Positions 17,972 through 28,090 of a stretch of DNA of 64,000 nt are shown piece after piece. The notes beneath the pieces were generated by a model that saw only the letters and a list, made by a program, of their open reading frames with translations, was not told the DNA's origin and searched no databases. Location of the stretch: the NCBI GenBank assembly GCA_014238785.1, contig JABAAL010000012.1:1-64000 (forward strand), given 5' to 3'. The DNA comes from Phycisphaerales bacterium. GTDB lineage: Bacteria > Planctomycetota > Phycisphaerae > Phycisphaerales > SM1A02. The position numbers and the translations under genes are program-made. Within the stretch, counting starts at the first letter, position 1; each line of letters starts with the position of its first letter.

Positions 17972-19711
17972 TTATGGCTTCAACATAATTGTCTCTGCGG
18001 TAAATCCTTTGTCGTCAGTCGACATGTTCCAAGACATAGGGCCTAAGAAAAGAGACAAATTTTTTAGAATTGAATCCTGTAAACTATTCCCACCAGCAGC
18101 ATCCGCTCTCATTTCTGCGGCCATTTCAGGATCATATTCTTCCATTTCAGCGAAAAAAGCTTCCATTGATTCTTCAGATTCAGCGGTTTGTATTTCTAAA
18201 CTTGTGAGAGGATCGCCATAACCCCAGCTAGAATAATTGCCCGAGGCAAGAAGATTAGCAGCATCGTTCATTCCGTGATTGCTTTTGCTCTCCTTCGGAT
18301 TCGAAATTGCTCGCAACGCATTTTCAACAGAGTTAGAATTACCCACAAGAAGGTACCCACCACCAACAGCAATTGAGAATGACATTTCCATAGGAATTGG
18401 CATCATCCCGCTTGAGCCAAGATCAATCGTAAAAATTTGATTTCCAAGAAAATCAACTGGCGTTGCTCCTAAAGAAGGAAGCATCATCCCAAGAGCACTG
18501 CCAAATTGCTCTTCATTCAAGCATTCAATTGCCATCAACGTTCCATACGAGTCTGCTGAATAGGGAATACTGCCTGTAGTAACATAATGAGTTTGTTTTC
18601 CAAGATTGCTCGTAAACATCGAAATACTCATTCCAAGTTGTTCAAGCATTTGTGGAGTTATCTGCATCGATAGTAAAGGTGTACTCGAAATGACTTCATT
18701 CAGAAGTGGAACAACTTTATCGTAATTAATATAGGCTTGGACGTATGAAATTGTGTTCTCGCCAACGAAAGAAGGAATAGTTGACTGGGGAGAATCGACT
18801 GCAAGCAACGACATCAAACCGTTACGACCATCACGCATTAGAATCGTGTACTTCGCTTCAAGAATCGTTTCTTTAGATGAAGAAAATGAAACTGTTTGTG
18901 CTAGACCATCAATATCACCGATTACGGTTTTCGCCATTGGCAATAGCGTCATTCCCATCCCAGAAGTGTCCATCTGTAAAAAAGTATCAGCAAGATTCGT
19001 CAACAATATGGATGCCTGCATATCACCTTCTTCGCCGCACCGCTCCATTAACTCTAGATACGTATCGTTTGTCGCAAGGGATTCTTCTATAGGTTCTCCA
19101 TCAAGTACAGAAAAAACAGAAGCAAATCCTTCTGGTTCAGTACCGAATAATAAATAGCCATCGGTAAACGCAAAATACAAATATGTCATACTGCTCAGGT
19201 CAATTGGAAGTGGAAGTGGAATTTGGCTCGCAATTTCAGTAAAATCGTTTTCTACAATCCACACATCTCGTCCACTGATATCGATCAGTTCAAAATCCGA
19301 CTCCATCATTTCAGAGTATTGATCAATGGCGCTTTGTAGTATTTTGCCAAATTTTTCATTTTCAACTTCAACCATAAACAGAGCACCAAGCCCAACTAAT
19401 CCAACCTCAAAATCCACAACAGGATATAAACCCATACCCACATGCCCGTTTGGCAAACTTAGATCCTCTTGATCAAATGAGTTTTTCATCTCTGAACAAA
19501 CTTGTGTAACTGGGCACTCTTCATCTGTAGACATGGCTGATTGCGCTATGTCACATACTGCGTCACATGCACCGATTGCCTTGAGGTGTTCAACCAATTC
19601 CGAAATATTGTTAGCAGACATAACAGCGATTGTATTTTCCGGTAAAACTTGTTCTATTCGGACATCAACGGCAAGAAGTGACGTTGTAATAAGGGCTGTG
19701 ACTAGTATCAT
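17972..19711 (-). CDS. Exported protein of unknown function (DUF3352-like)
   Basis: 579 residues with a signal peptide at about 1-14 (MILVTALITTSLLA). The opening of the mature part, VLPENTIAVMSANNISELVEHL, and the overall plan of repeated hydrophobic strands separated by acidic helices resemble planctomycete exported proteins annotated DUF3352. No catalytic motif is visible. It is acidic and rich in Met, Ser and Glu. It lies 45 bases downstream of the DegP-like protease on the same strand, so the two may be co-transcribed; a substrate or partner relationship is possible but unproven. Confidence 0.8.
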   Translation of the reverse strand: MILVTALITTSLLAVDVRIEQVLPENTIAVMSANNISELVEHLKAIGACDAVCDIAQSAMSTDEECPVTQVCSEMKNSFDQEDLSLPNGHVGMGLYPVVDFEVGLVGLGALFMVEVENEKFGKILQSAIDQYSEMMESDFELIDISGRDVWIVENDFTEIASQIPLPLPIDLSSMTYLYFAFTDGYLLFGTEPEGFASVFSVLDGEPIEESLATNDTYLELMERCGEEGDMQASILLTNLADTFLQMDTSGMGMTLLPMAKTVIGDIDGLAQTVSFSSSKETILEAKYTILMRDGRNGLMSLLAVDSPQSTIPSFVGENTISYVQAYINYDKVVPLLNEVISSTPLLSMQITPQMLEQLGMSISMFTSNLGKQTHYVTTGSIPYSADSYGTLMAIECLNEEQFGSALGMMLPSLGATPVDFLGNQIFTIDLGSSGMMPIPMEMSFSIAVGGGYLLVGNSNSVENALRAISNPKESKSNHGMNDAANLLASGNYSSWGYGDPLTSLEIQTAESEESMEAFFAEMEEYDPEMAAEMRADAAGGNSLQDSILKNLSLFLGPMSWNMSTDDKGFTAETIMLKP

Positions 19712-19756
19712 TTGTTTTCCTTTGTACTCTAGGGGTGACAGAGCTATAACTCAACT

Positions 19757-20737
19757 CTACCTACTCTGTTTGGAATCTCCAACGCTGTCATTTAATTGAG
19801 GCGGAGCGCCATTTTTCGAGCGTTGAGGTGGTTTGTGATATAAATGACCGGCATTGGGATTTTTTTCATCGTACGCAAAGGCTTCCCTATTACGAATAAA
19901 GTCTTTGACATATCGTGTCGGAATGGCGAAATTAAGTGATTCTGCAGCCGTGATACCCATGTTGGTAATCCCAATAACCTCTCCTCTAGTATTAAAGAGT
20001 GGCCCACCTGAGTTGCCTGGATTAATTGCAGCGTCAGTTTGTATATACGTCAGCCCATCAAAGCTACGCTGTTTCGTTGAGACGACGCCTTGACTCATAG
20101 ACCGCTCAAGCCCCAAAGGATTTCCGATTGCAAAAACTGATTCACCTACTTGGATTGTTTCTGCTTGTTCAAGTACTGAAAAGTCAAAGGGCTTATTGTC
20201 AGGATGTGCAAGTTGAAGCAAAGCCAAATCAAGATGGTTATTCACAGCAATAATAATAACATCCTCTATAGTCGTTCTTTTAAGAGTCCCGTCTTCTTGT
20301 GGAATCCAAACCGTTGCTCTTAAATCAGTTTCACCCTGAATAACATGTGCATTTGTAATTGCAAATCCGTTTTCATTAAGCAGTACGCCAGATCCAAGAC
20401 CGCCAGGTGTTGAAACTTTGATGACTGAAGCGCCAACACGCTTCGCTTGAACATGAGGACTCAACTCAGGGAGCCCTTGCGCGGTTCTATACACATTGAG
20501 CGTACTGACTTTCGCCTCTTCATCAGGCAACTCAACTAGGGCAACATTGTCTATTTCAGACATATCGATTTGAATAATTTTTGGGCCAATATCAATCCAA
20601 AGCGTATTATCGGTGCGTTTAATTACATTTCCATGGACTTCGCCACCACTAGATAACAGGACAACATCGGAAAAGGCAATATGACCAGTACATAAAACAC
20701 CAGATAGAACAATAAGTAAAAAATTGAGTTTTTTCAT
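19757..20737 (-). CDS. Exported trypsin-like serine protease (DegP/HtrA type, no PDZ)
   Basis: 326 residues from the ATG at 20737, which has GGAG 7 bases upstream and opens directly into a signal peptide (MKKLNFLLIVLSGVLCTGHIAFS). Residues 24-70 form a small beta module, then comes a chymotrypsin-fold protease with an intact triad: H131 (TNAHVI), D170 (NHLDLALLQL) and S243 (INPGNSGGPL). The usual C-terminal PDZ domains of DegP are absent; the protein stops about 75 residues after the serine in a Pro/Lys-rich tail. Expected role: periplasmic quality control. Confidence 0.92.
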   Translation of the reverse strand: MKKLNFLLIVLSGVLCTGHIAFSDVVLLSSGGEVHGNVIKRTDNTLWIDIGPKIIQIDMSEIDNVALVELPDEEAKVSTLNVYRTAQGLPELSPHVQAKRVGASVIKVSTPGGLGSGVLLNENGFAITNAHVIQGETDLRATVWIPQEDGTLKRTTIEDVIIIAVNNHLDLALLQLAHPDNKPFDFSVLEQAETIQVGESVFAIGNPLGLERSMSQGVVSTKQRSFDGLTYIQTDAAINPGNSGGPLFNTRGEVIGITNMGITAAESLNFAIPTRYVKDFIRNREAFAYDEKNPNAGHLYHKPPQRSKNGAPPQLNDSVGDSKQSR

Positions 20738-20813
20738 TTGAATCTCCAAGCACACTATATCAAAGCAAGTTGCCTGTTAGCATGTATTAGAACTTAATTT
20801 CAAGGACTTTCCT

Positions 20814-23069
20814 ATGCTATTTATATGTACCGTACTTCTTACCACTTTCTACCAGACCCCAGACATTCCAGACCTTGGCGATTATTTTGGTTTCAGTGAT
20901 CTCGAAATAATCAAAATTGGAGAAGATGCTGGTCCGATGTATACGGGCGATGTTAACGGCGATGGGCTGATGGACATACTCGTCATCAACAATAGAAAAA
21001 GTCGAATCGATTTGCTTGTGCAAAAAACTGGAGTAAGCCCAGAGGACACCGCTACTGTTACAAGAGCGAATGAAATTCCAGAGCACTGGCGGTTTGACCA
21101 AAAAAGGGTAATGGTCGCTCACAATGTTTCCGCACTGGCACTTCACGATTTTAACGACGATGGATTGACCGATATAATTTATGCAGGCAATCCCTCAACT
21201 GTTGTTTTTATGGAGCAACTACCAGAAGGTAATTTTAAAAAGACAAGAACCCATCGAGTAACCAATCTTGGAGCAAATAGTAGTGCCTTTTCAATTAAAA
21301 ATATAATTGACGATCCCGATCCAGAACTAATCACAATTGTTAAAGGGAATATTCAATCGTTTCCTATTATCAACGATGCTCTTAAAAAACCTACTGTATT
21401 TGCTACAGATGATAAAGTAGTTGCTTTTCAACTTGAAGACTATGATGGCAATGGGCTCCGAGATATTGCAGGAATAGTGCCAAACAGCAGCGAACCTGTG
21501 CGCCTTTGGCTTGCAAAAGAGATTGAAAGCAAAAGAACGATGGGTCCTCAATTACGTTTTGAAATGCCACCGCTTCGAGAATTTGTTTCAGTAAATCTTT
21601 CAGATACCACACCAACTAAGATAGCTATAATTGAAAAAGCGTCCAGACGAATTGTGCTCTATGAAGTAGACAAGGAAAGTATTGATGCTACCGGCGACAG
21701 AGAAGCTTCCATTGAAATTTACCCATTTCTTGGTGAAGGAAAACGTACGCAAGTACTTGCGGATGTGAACAAGGACGGGCTTATCGATTTGATTGCTACT
21801 AATCCTTCCGACAACACCGTTGTCGTATACGCGCAAGTGAAAAATGAAGGGCTCTCCTCAGGCATTTCTTCCGCAACATTATCTGGAGTTGATTCTATTT
21901 CTGTTGATGACCTTGATGCAAACGGAAATCTAGAATTATTTGTCTTAAGCGAAGAGGAAGGCGTTGTCGGAAGATCGCCCCTTAATGCTTTTACTGTTCC
22001 ATTCCCTCAGCCAATTCCTTTTTCCAAAGGCAATACACCTATTTCTCTCTCGACAGTTCTACTTGGTGGCGAAACGCACATCGCCATTATTTCTAAACAA
22101 AAACGCTCCTATGCTATTGATATTGTTTCAAGTGATGGCGAAACAGACACGATTGATCTGGGTTCTTTGAGTAGAGGCCCTGATGAAATAATTGGATTTG
22201 ACGCAGACCAAGATGGAAAAACTGACTTGCTCTTATTGACACGAGATAAACCGATGAAGATGTTGCATGCAACGGAAGACGGATTTGAAGTTCTTAATGA
22301 TGACGAAATGGGACAGTACGGACTAGTTCGAGAGGCTGGCGCCGACAACGTTGCCTTATTTGATATTGACAATGATGCTCTACCGGAATTGTTAATAGCA
22401 GACGGTAATTACGTACGAGCGGTTCGGTACGAAACATCACCCGCTAAAGGTATCAGCCCAGGATGGCAAGTTGTTGCTCAAATAAATATGAAGGATGGGA
22501 GTTCTAATCTCGTTTCTCTTGCAATAAGCAACGACGACATTGTTGTCGCTGATAGTGAAAATGAGCGCTTGATTATGATTCAACGGGACCAGAATGGCAG
22601 TTGGAATGAAATGGACAGTATTTTTGTTCGTGGCTACGAATTAGGTGCAATTTATGCGGGCGATTTTACAGGCGACAACGTAAATGATATTTTAGCAATA
22701 GGCGATTCAGGTTTTGCAATTATTCAACTCTCAGGCTCAAGAGTTTCTCTCAATGAAATTCAATCCTGGCGAACCAATAATGATCGGCGTGTTCAACATG
22801 AACTTGCTGTGGGAGACGTAAATGGTGATGGCCACAGTGACATGGTCTCGCTTGATGCTGGCGAACAAATGCTTGAAATTTTCACCTTTTCAGAAAGCGG
22901 GAAGATGCTCTATGCTACGGGGTTTAAAATTTACGAAACGAGAATTTTCTCTGGCGGCGAACCCAGAGAATGGCAACCCAGTCAAGTAATAATTACTGAC
23001 TTAACCAATGATGGCGATAACGACATCCTTCTCCTATCGCACGATCGACTACTTCTATACCCCCAGTAA
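20814..23069 (+). CDS. Exported FG-GAP/VCBS repeat beta-propeller protein
   Basis: 751 residues. The start holds a short hydrophobic stretch (MLFICTVLLTTFY) that may be a signal peptide. The rest is a series of FG-GAP/VCBS blades, each with a calcium-type loop of the form D-x-N/D-x-D-G/N: DVNGDGLMD, DFNDDGLTD, DVNKDGLID, DADQDGKTD, DIDNDALPE and DVNGDGHSD. These fold into one or two integrin-like beta-propellers and usually mediate binding at or outside the cell surface. No enzyme domain is attached. It stands alone, divergent from the protease and converging on citrate synthase. Confidence 0.88.
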   Translation: MLFICTVLLTTFYQTPDIPDLGDYFGFSDLEIIKIGEDAGPMYTGDVNGDGLMDILVINNRKSRIDLLVQKTGVSPEDTATVTRANEIPEHWRFDQKRVMVAHNVSALALHDFNDDGLTDIIYAGNPSTVVFMEQLPEGNFKKTRTHRVTNLGANSSAFSIKNIIDDPDPELITIVKGNIQSFPIINDALKKPTVFATDDKVVAFQLEDYDGNGLRDIAGIVPNSSEPVRLWLAKEIESKRTMGPQLRFEMPPLREFVSVNLSDTTPTKIAIIEKASRRIVLYEVDKESIDATGDREASIEIYPFLGEGKRTQVLADVNKDGLIDLIATNPSDNTVVVYAQVKNEGLSSGISSATLSGVDSISVDDLDANGNLELFVLSEEEGVVGRSPLNAFTVPFPQPIPFSKGNTPISLSTVLLGGETHIAIISKQKRSYAIDIVSSDGETDTIDLGSLSRGPDEIIGFDADQDGKTDLLLLTRDKPMKMLHATEDGFEVLNDDEMGQYGLVREAGADNVALFDIDNDALPELLIADGNYVRAVRYETSPAKGISPGWQVVAQINMKDGSSNLVSLAISNDDIVVADSENERLIMIQRDQNGSWNEMDSIFVRGYELGAIYAGDFTGDNVNDILAIGDSGFAIIQLSGSRVSLNEIQSWRTNNDRRVQHELAVGDVNGDGHSDMVSLDAGEQMLEIFTFSESGKMLYATGFKIYETRIFSGGEPREWQPSQVIITDLTNDGDNDILLLSHDRLLLYPQ

Positions 23070-23070
23070 G

Positions 23071-24219
23071 TTACCGTTGCGAAATTGAAACGTATTCCTG
23101 TTCGTGAGGACCAACATAGTCGCAGCGAGGTCTAATTAGACGGTTCTCAGCAAGATATTCCATGCAGTGCGCTGTCCATCCAGAAACGCGGCTCATCGCA
23201 AATAATGGCGTAAACAGATCCAAATCAATGCCAAGCGAAAAGTATGTCGTTGCCGAATAAAAATCAACATTTGGATAAATGCCTTTTGAACCTACTTCTC
23301 TATCCATAACTTCTTCGATTCGCTGACTTTTATTGAACAAATCAATGTTTCCAGTATCTTGAGCAATACCTTCAGCAAAGGTTTTTAAATATGTCGCACG
23401 AGGGTCGTTTGATTTATAGACACGGTGCCCAAAACCCATGATTCGTTCCTTATTCGCAAATTTATTCAAAACGTATTCTTCGACTGCATCAATAGATTCA
23501 ATTTCTTGAAGCATATACATGACACCCTGATTTGCTCCACCATGAAGTGGCCCTTTTAACGTGCCGATTGCAGTTGTCACTGCTGAATATATATCACTTA
23601 AAGTAGAAATTGTTACAAGCGAAGCGAATGTAGAGGCATTGAAGCCATGATCTGCGTGAAGGATTAAGCAAATGTCCATTGCTCGTGACATGCGCTCTGT
23701 TGGTTTTTTCCCTGTAAGCATGTACAAGAAGTTTTCTGCAATTGTTGCCTCTACATTTGGACGAATTAAATCCAAACCTTTTCGGTGTCGATCAAATCCA
23801 GCAATCAATGCAGGCATTTTTGCAAGCATGACAATTGATTTTCGAGTGTTCGCTTCTATTGACGGATCGTCTGCCGCGGGATCTTCAAGCGCTAACGCGG
23901 ATGTCAACGTGCGAAGTGCGTGCATCGGGCTAGCATCTCTTGGCAACGAAACAATCATGTCCCAAAGCGTTTCCGATAAGTCGTAATTACTACGAATTAG
24001 AGTATTGAATTCAGCGAGTTCCACTCGACTTGGCAGCCTACGATTCCAGAGAAGATACGTAGTTTCTTCAAAGGTGCTTTGACGAGCAAGATCATCGATA
24101 CCGTATCCAACATATTCAAGAATACCCTTTTCGCCATTTATAAAAGAGAGTGATGAACGTGCGACAATTGTGTTAACCAAACCGATATCAGTATGCATTT
24201 CTTGCATTACAGTGCTCAT
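23071..24219 (-). CDS. gltA: Citrate synthase
   Basis: 382 residues, the length of the short CitZ/PrpC-type enzymes. It condenses oxaloacetate with acetyl-CoA to citrate. Catalytic segments are intact: LHADHGFNASTF, the HGGANQGVM loop and GFGHRVYKSNDPRA, with the Asp-bearing NVDFYSATTY near the C terminus. The start is fixed by AGGAGG five bases upstream. A 2-methylcitrate synthase cannot be excluded by eye, but no prp genes are nearby. Its stop nearly touches the convergent FG-GAP gene. Confidence 0.94.
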   Translation of the reverse strand: MSTVMQEMHTDIGLVNTIVARSSLSFINGEKGILEYVGYGIDDLARQSTFEETTYLLWNRRLPSRVELAEFNTLIRSNYDLSETLWDMIVSLPRDASPMHALRTLTSALALEDPAADDPSIEANTRKSIVMLAKMPALIAGFDRHRKGLDLIRPNVEATIAENFLYMLTGKKPTERMSRAMDICLILHADHGFNASTFASLVTISTLSDIYSAVTTAIGTLKGPLHGGANQGVMYMLQEIESIDAVEEYVLNKFANKERIMGFGHRVYKSNDPRATYLKTFAEGIAQDTGNIDLFNKSQRIEEVMDREVGSKGIYPNVDFYSATTYFSLGIDLDLFTPLFAMSRVSGWTAHCMEYLAENRLIRPRCDYVGPHEQEYVSISQR

Positions 24220-24283
24220 ATGAGCCTCCTAAAAAGGTTACAAACAAATATGTGATACCCTGAATTACCACAAACGAAACCTT

Positions 24284-24311
24284 ATTTTAGCAGATTCTTA
24301 GTCTATCCCAA
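24284..24311 (-). promoter_or_regulatory. Putative sigma-70 promoter of citrate synthase
   Basis: Read on the minus strand: TTGGGA, 16 bases, TAAAAT, matching the vegetative consensus at 4 of 6 and 5 of 6 positions, about 65 bases upstream of the citrate synthase start. A plausible but unconfirmed promoter. Confidence 0.35.
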
Positions 24312-24326
24312 GCGTACAATGTCAAA

Positions 24327-25478
24327 ATGCTCATTCCAATTGGCACTGACGTTCAACACAAACGGTATCCAACAGTTACATATGTCCTGATTGGACTCAA
24401 TTTACTTGTTTTTGCCGTAGAATGGGCAGTTCAGCGCTCTGGTGGGCTTGAAGCAAATACCCCGTCCATACGTACAATCGCCCAAGTATTCCTCAACGGA
24501 AGCCTTTGGAGTGATGACTTCCACCTCTATTCACTTGTTACATACCAGTTTCTTCACGCTGGATGGATGCATATTCTAGGAAATATGATTTTCTTGCTGC
24601 CATTTGGCAAGGCTGTTGAAGACAGAATGGGACATATAGGTTTTGCCCTCTTCTACCTTGGCTGCGGTGCCTTTGCAGGCGGCATGCATGCGCTCACATC
24701 TTCTTCTCCAGTAATCGGTGCAAGTGGTTCCGTCTGTGCTGTTACGGCAGCTTTTATAGTGCTTGCGCCTAAGACCAACATCAAAGTTTTACTCATATTT
24801 TTCATCATAGGTGTCTACCAGATTCCTAGCATGCTCTTAGTAGCGTTCTTTGTTCTCTTTGATGTGTTCAGTTTGCTTGCAAGTGCCGCAGGTGCCAATG
24901 CAGATCCAACAGCATGGGTTGCGCACCTTGGTGGTTACGCCAGCGGCTTAGCAATTACATTCCTTCTTCTCAAATGGAAATTAATATCCTCTTCTCAGTA
25001 CGATTTAACCGAAGTCATTAAACAAGCAAAACGAAGAAGAGCGTATAAACATATAGTAAAACAATCTACACCAAACCCCTCTTTTTCTTCTACACAACTC
25101 GACCCCATCCAACTGCTTCGCGCAAACATTTCGGAAACTGCCGCAACGGGAAATCTACTTGAGGCGGCAGATGAATATTTACGTTCAATAGAATCAACTC
25201 CAACTTTAAAACTTAGCCAACAAACACACGCCGCCATCGCAAACGCATTACTTCAACATGGCAGAACAAACGACGGCGTCCTCGTCTACGAGCGCTATCT
25301 TCTGGAACACAAAAAATCCGATGATTGCCCTGAGGTCGCCCTCCTCCTTGCCGCAAAATACACTCGAAATTTGCAAAACAAAGATCGCGCGCTAGAATTA
25401 CTAGAAATATATTCTTCATCCTTTTCTTCAAAACATGCTACGCTTATTGCTGCTCTCACCGCTGAACTACTCACATGA
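24327..25478 (+). CDS. Rhomboid-family intramembrane serine protease with TPR-like tail
   Basis: 383 residues. Residues 1-220 form a rhomboid domain of about six membrane helices. The catalytic Ser is S133 in VIGASGSVCAV and the His is H200 in WVAHLGGYASG; the HxxxN oxyanion helper is in HAGWMHILGNMIF. Residues 230-383 are cytoplasmic and helical, with TPR-like repeats, which is not universal in the family and could bring a partner to the protease. A TACAAT hexamer ends only 7 bases before the ATG, hinting at a very short leader. The stop overlaps trpF by 4 bases. Confidence 0.92.
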   Translation: MLIPIGTDVQHKRYPTVTYVLIGLNLLVFAVEWAVQRSGGLEANTPSIRTIAQVFLNGSLWSDDFHLYSLVTYQFLHAGWMHILGNMIFLLPFGKAVEDRMGHIGFALFYLGCGAFAGGMHALTSSSPVIGASGSVCAVTAAFIVLAPKTNIKVLLIFFIIGVYQIPSMLLVAFFVLFDVFSLLASAAGANADPTAWVAHLGGYASGLAITFLLLKWKLISSSQYDLTEVIKQAKRRRAYKHIVKQSTPNPSFSSTQLDPIQLLRANISETAATGNLLEAADEYLRSIESTPTLKLSQQTHAAIANALLQHGRTNDGVLVYERYLLEHKKSDDCPEVALLLAAKYTRNLQNKDRALELLEIYSSSFSSKHATLIAALTAELLT

Positions 25479-26098
25479 TTCCACTCCTTCAATCAAAAGA
25501 TGACATTGGTATCAAGGTTTGCGGCCTTCGAACAGAGGAAGATGTTGATATCGCCGTGGGAGCTGGCGCAAACGCCATTGGATTTATGTTTGTTCGCGAG
25601 TCGCCTCGCTTTATCGAAAGACACGTGGCTGATCAACTCGCACTTCAATTGCCCGAAGATGTCACCCCAATTGCTGTAGTGCAAAACTATGAATCTCTTT
25701 CAGACTTTGCAGATTGGAACGGATGGCTACAGTTATGTGGCGAGGAAGACGAAGCATCCGTAGCGACTGCGCCAGTACCCGTTATCCGCGCGTTTACATG
25801 GAATGAAACTGAACTGATTCGATGGGATGCTTGCCCGAATGTTGACGCCCTACTTGTTGATGGATCAACCGGTGGGCTTGGCAAAACGTTTGACGTGACT
25901 ACCCTAGCTAAAATGATTCCAACCCTTTCAAAACCACTCATCATCGCAGGCGGCTTAACGGCTGAGAACGTACGAGGAATCATCGCCCAATCGAATCCAA
26001 CTGCAGTAGATGTCTCGAGCGGAATCGAATCCTCAAAAGGAATAAAAGACCATCAAATGATGTGCGACTTTATCAATGCCGCAAGAGGATTGAGTTAA
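25475..26098 (+). CDS. trpF: Phosphoribosylanthranilate isomerase
   Basis: 207 residues, a TIM barrel. It converts phosphoribosylanthranilate to the enol carboxyphenylamino-deoxyribulose phosphate in tryptophan synthesis. The catalytic Cys is in KVCGLRTEEDVD near the N terminus, the Asp is in ALLVDGSTGGLGKTF, and the phosphate loop is IIAGGLTAENV. It is translationally coupled to the rhomboid gene through a 4-base overlap, not to other trp genes. Its 3' end overlaps the convergent moaC by 4 bases. Confidence 0.95.
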   Translation: MIPLLQSKDDIGIKVCGLRTEEDVDIAVGAGANAIGFMFVRESPRFIERHVADQLALQLPEDVTPIAVVQNYESLSDFADWNGWLQLCGEEDEASVATAPVPVIRAFTWNETELIRWDACPNVDALLVDGSTGGLGKTFDVTTLAKMIPTLSKPLIIAGGLTAENVRGIIAQSNPTAVDVSSGIESSKGIKDHQMMCDFINAARGLS

Positions 26099-26559
26099 TC
26101 AGCAATCTTTTCCTTTCGTTTTTCAACGAGGCGGATGCCTTCAATGCAAAGGTCCCTGTCGATAGCTTTGGCCATATCCCACAACGTAAGTGCAGCGACA
26201 CTCACTGCGGCAAGTGCTTCCATTTCAATTCCAGTACGACCATGCACAATCGTCGTTGATGTTATTTTGACTCTATCGCTTCTCGCTCGTTCAAATGACA
26301 ATTCAACAAATTCTAACGGAAGCGGATGGCAAAGAGGAATCAAGGTATCACACATTTTTGCAGCTTGTATTCCAGCAATTCTTGCAACAGCAAGACCTTC
26401 TCCTTTTGGCAATTTTCCGTCCATCAGCGCATCAAGCGTTGATGCATTCGCTGTAAAAAATCCCTCAGCAATCGCGGTTCGACGCATAATTGGTTTCTTA
26501 GAAATGTCAACCATTGAAGCTTGGCCATGTTCGTCAAGATGAGTAAGGCGATCATTCAT
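26095..26559 (-). CDS. moaC: Cyclic pyranopterin monophosphate synthase
   Basis: 154 residues, the usual MoaC length. Works after MoaA in molybdenum cofactor synthesis, forming cyclic pyranopterin monophosphate. Family motifs are intact: MVDISKKPIMRRTA at the N terminus, the active-site region KMCDTLIPLCHPLPLEFV, the TGIEMEALAAVSVAALTLWD helix, and DMAKAIDRDL. No other moa genes are in the window. Its start is 2 bases after the amidohydrolase gene on the same strand, so the two share a transcript. Confidence 0.95.
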   Translation of the reverse strand: MNDRLTHLDEHGQASMVDISKKPIMRRTAIAEGFFTANASTLDALMDGKLPKGEGLAVARIAGIQAAKMCDTLIPLCHPLPLEFVELSFERARSDRVKITSTTIVHGRTGIEMEALAAVSVAALTLWDMAKAIDRDLCIEGIRLVEKRKEKIAD

Positions 26560-26561
26560 TG

Positions 26562-28028
26562 CTAATCCTTTGTATAGACTATGTTTCCTGCAAGAATGGT
26601 CATTGTCACAGATGGTCGTGTATTTTGCCAGTCACATTCGAAGGGATTGGTATCCAATATTGCAACATCTCCAAATGACCCCTTTGTTAAAAACCCGCTC
26701 TTTGTAGAACCTAAAGAACGAGCGCCTTCAACAGTGCTCGCATACATTGATTCCTGAACAGTCAGACCATGCAAAACAGCAGCTTGCATTGCTGCAAGCG
26801 GATCAGCTTTTGCAATAGGCCAGTCCGAACCAAATGATAAACGAGCTCCTTGTTGTAACATTCTTCGCCAGTCATGAAGTTGCTTGGCTCGAATCGGACC
26901 AACTGCAGAATCCGCTATGGCAGCATCTCCTGGCTGATGGAGTGGCTGCACACCAAACATCTGCCCATGAATGAATGGAAGGTCTTTGTCTGCTATAAAT
27001 TGGGCATGTTCAATTCGAGACGGAGTTCCATCAAGTCCTTCAAGTGCTTTGAGTGCTTTACCAACAGCCGCATCGCCAATTGCATGCATGACCGGTGCGA
27101 AGCCTGCATCGACAACATCTCGAATCCAAGTATCCAACATGCCCTTCTGTGCGATTCCCGCCCAAAGGCCTGTACCCTTAGCATCTTCCCAAGGCAAATA
27201 CATTCTTGCCGTTCGAGAGCCAAGTGTTCCATCTAAGAACGCTTTAAAACCAAAGATATGTAACAAGTCGGTATCAAATGCACGGCTTTGACCAAAGATT
27301 TTTTCTTCTGGTGCATCGAGAAGGATCGCAGCGATCCGCATTTGCGCAGTTAGTGAGATTGGCGAAAGTACATTTTCAATATCAACAATGTCCTCCATCG
27401 TCCCAATAAGTGTAATACCATTTGATTGCATAGCAGTGATCGCTTGCAAAACACGCTTTCGTTTAGTTTCGTTCGATGCTATGGGTAAGTGTGGGCAAAC
27501 ACCTTCATATAACGCATCTTCTCGAACAATACCGTTTCGTATGTTTTTCCCACCATTCATTATTTCAATTTCATCAAGGGGCAACATTGCAAGTGCTGTC
27601 TCATTAACAACTGCGCAATGATAATCAATTCGATATGCAAGCATGGGCACAGTATCATTCGAAGGTAACCATGAACTGTCTGGGGTGTTGCCAAGTTGCT
27701 CTTCATCCCAACCAAAACCGACGAGCCAATCGTTATGCTTCGCCTGCATACTTGCATTTATATAGAGATCAAAAAATTGTTGACGAGATTGAGCCACGCT
27801 GCAATCAATTTCTCCCATGCCAGAGGCTCCCTGAACGAGATGGAGATGAGAATCAACCAACCCCGGCAGAGCAAAGCGACCATCTAAATCAATCAAAAGC
27901 GCATCTTTTGGAGCCTCGCAGTCAACTGAAACAATGACACCATCTGCAATTGTCAGCGTTCGCGAACAACTTGTTTCAGTCGGGTCAATCAGTATATTGC
28001 CATTTTCAAGATGGATTGGACGGTTCAT
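26562..28028 (-). CDS. Amidohydrolase family protein (YtcJ-like)
   Basis: 488 residues of the metal-dependent amidohydrolase superfamily, subgroup YtcJ/Amidohydro_3. The first metal-binding motif is VDSHLHLVQGA (HxH), further ligands lie in MHAIGDAAVGKAL and in IEHAQFI, and the final Asp is in SFGSDWPIAKADPLAAM. These enzymes hydrolyse C-N bonds in varied small molecules and the substrate cannot be read from sequence. No signal peptide, so cytoplasmic. It leads a two-gene unit with moaC. Confidence 0.88.
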   Translation of the reverse strand: MNRPIHLENGNILIDPTETSCSRTLTIADGVIVSVDCEAPKDALLIDLDGRFALPGLVDSHLHLVQGASGMGEIDCSVAQSRQQFFDLYINASMQAKHNDWLVGFGWDEEQLGNTPDSSWLPSNDTVPMLAYRIDYHCAVVNETALAMLPLDEIEIMNGGKNIRNGIVREDALYEGVCPHLPIASNETKRKRVLQAITAMQSNGITLIGTMEDIVDIENVLSPISLTAQMRIAAILLDAPEEKIFGQSRAFDTDLLHIFGFKAFLDGTLGSRTARMYLPWEDAKGTGLWAGIAQKGMLDTWIRDVVDAGFAPVMHAIGDAAVGKALKALEGLDGTPSRIEHAQFIADKDLPFIHGQMFGVQPLHQPGDAAIADSAVGPIRAKQLHDWRRMLQQGARLSFGSDWPIAKADPLAAMQAAVLHGLTVQESMYASTVEGARSLGSTKSGFLTKGSFGDVAILDTNPFECDWQNTRPSVTMTILAGNIVYTKD

Positions 28029-28090
28029 GCAAGATCTACCTTATTACCGATTCAGTGTATTAGATATTGTTTACAATGTGACTGTTCTCT

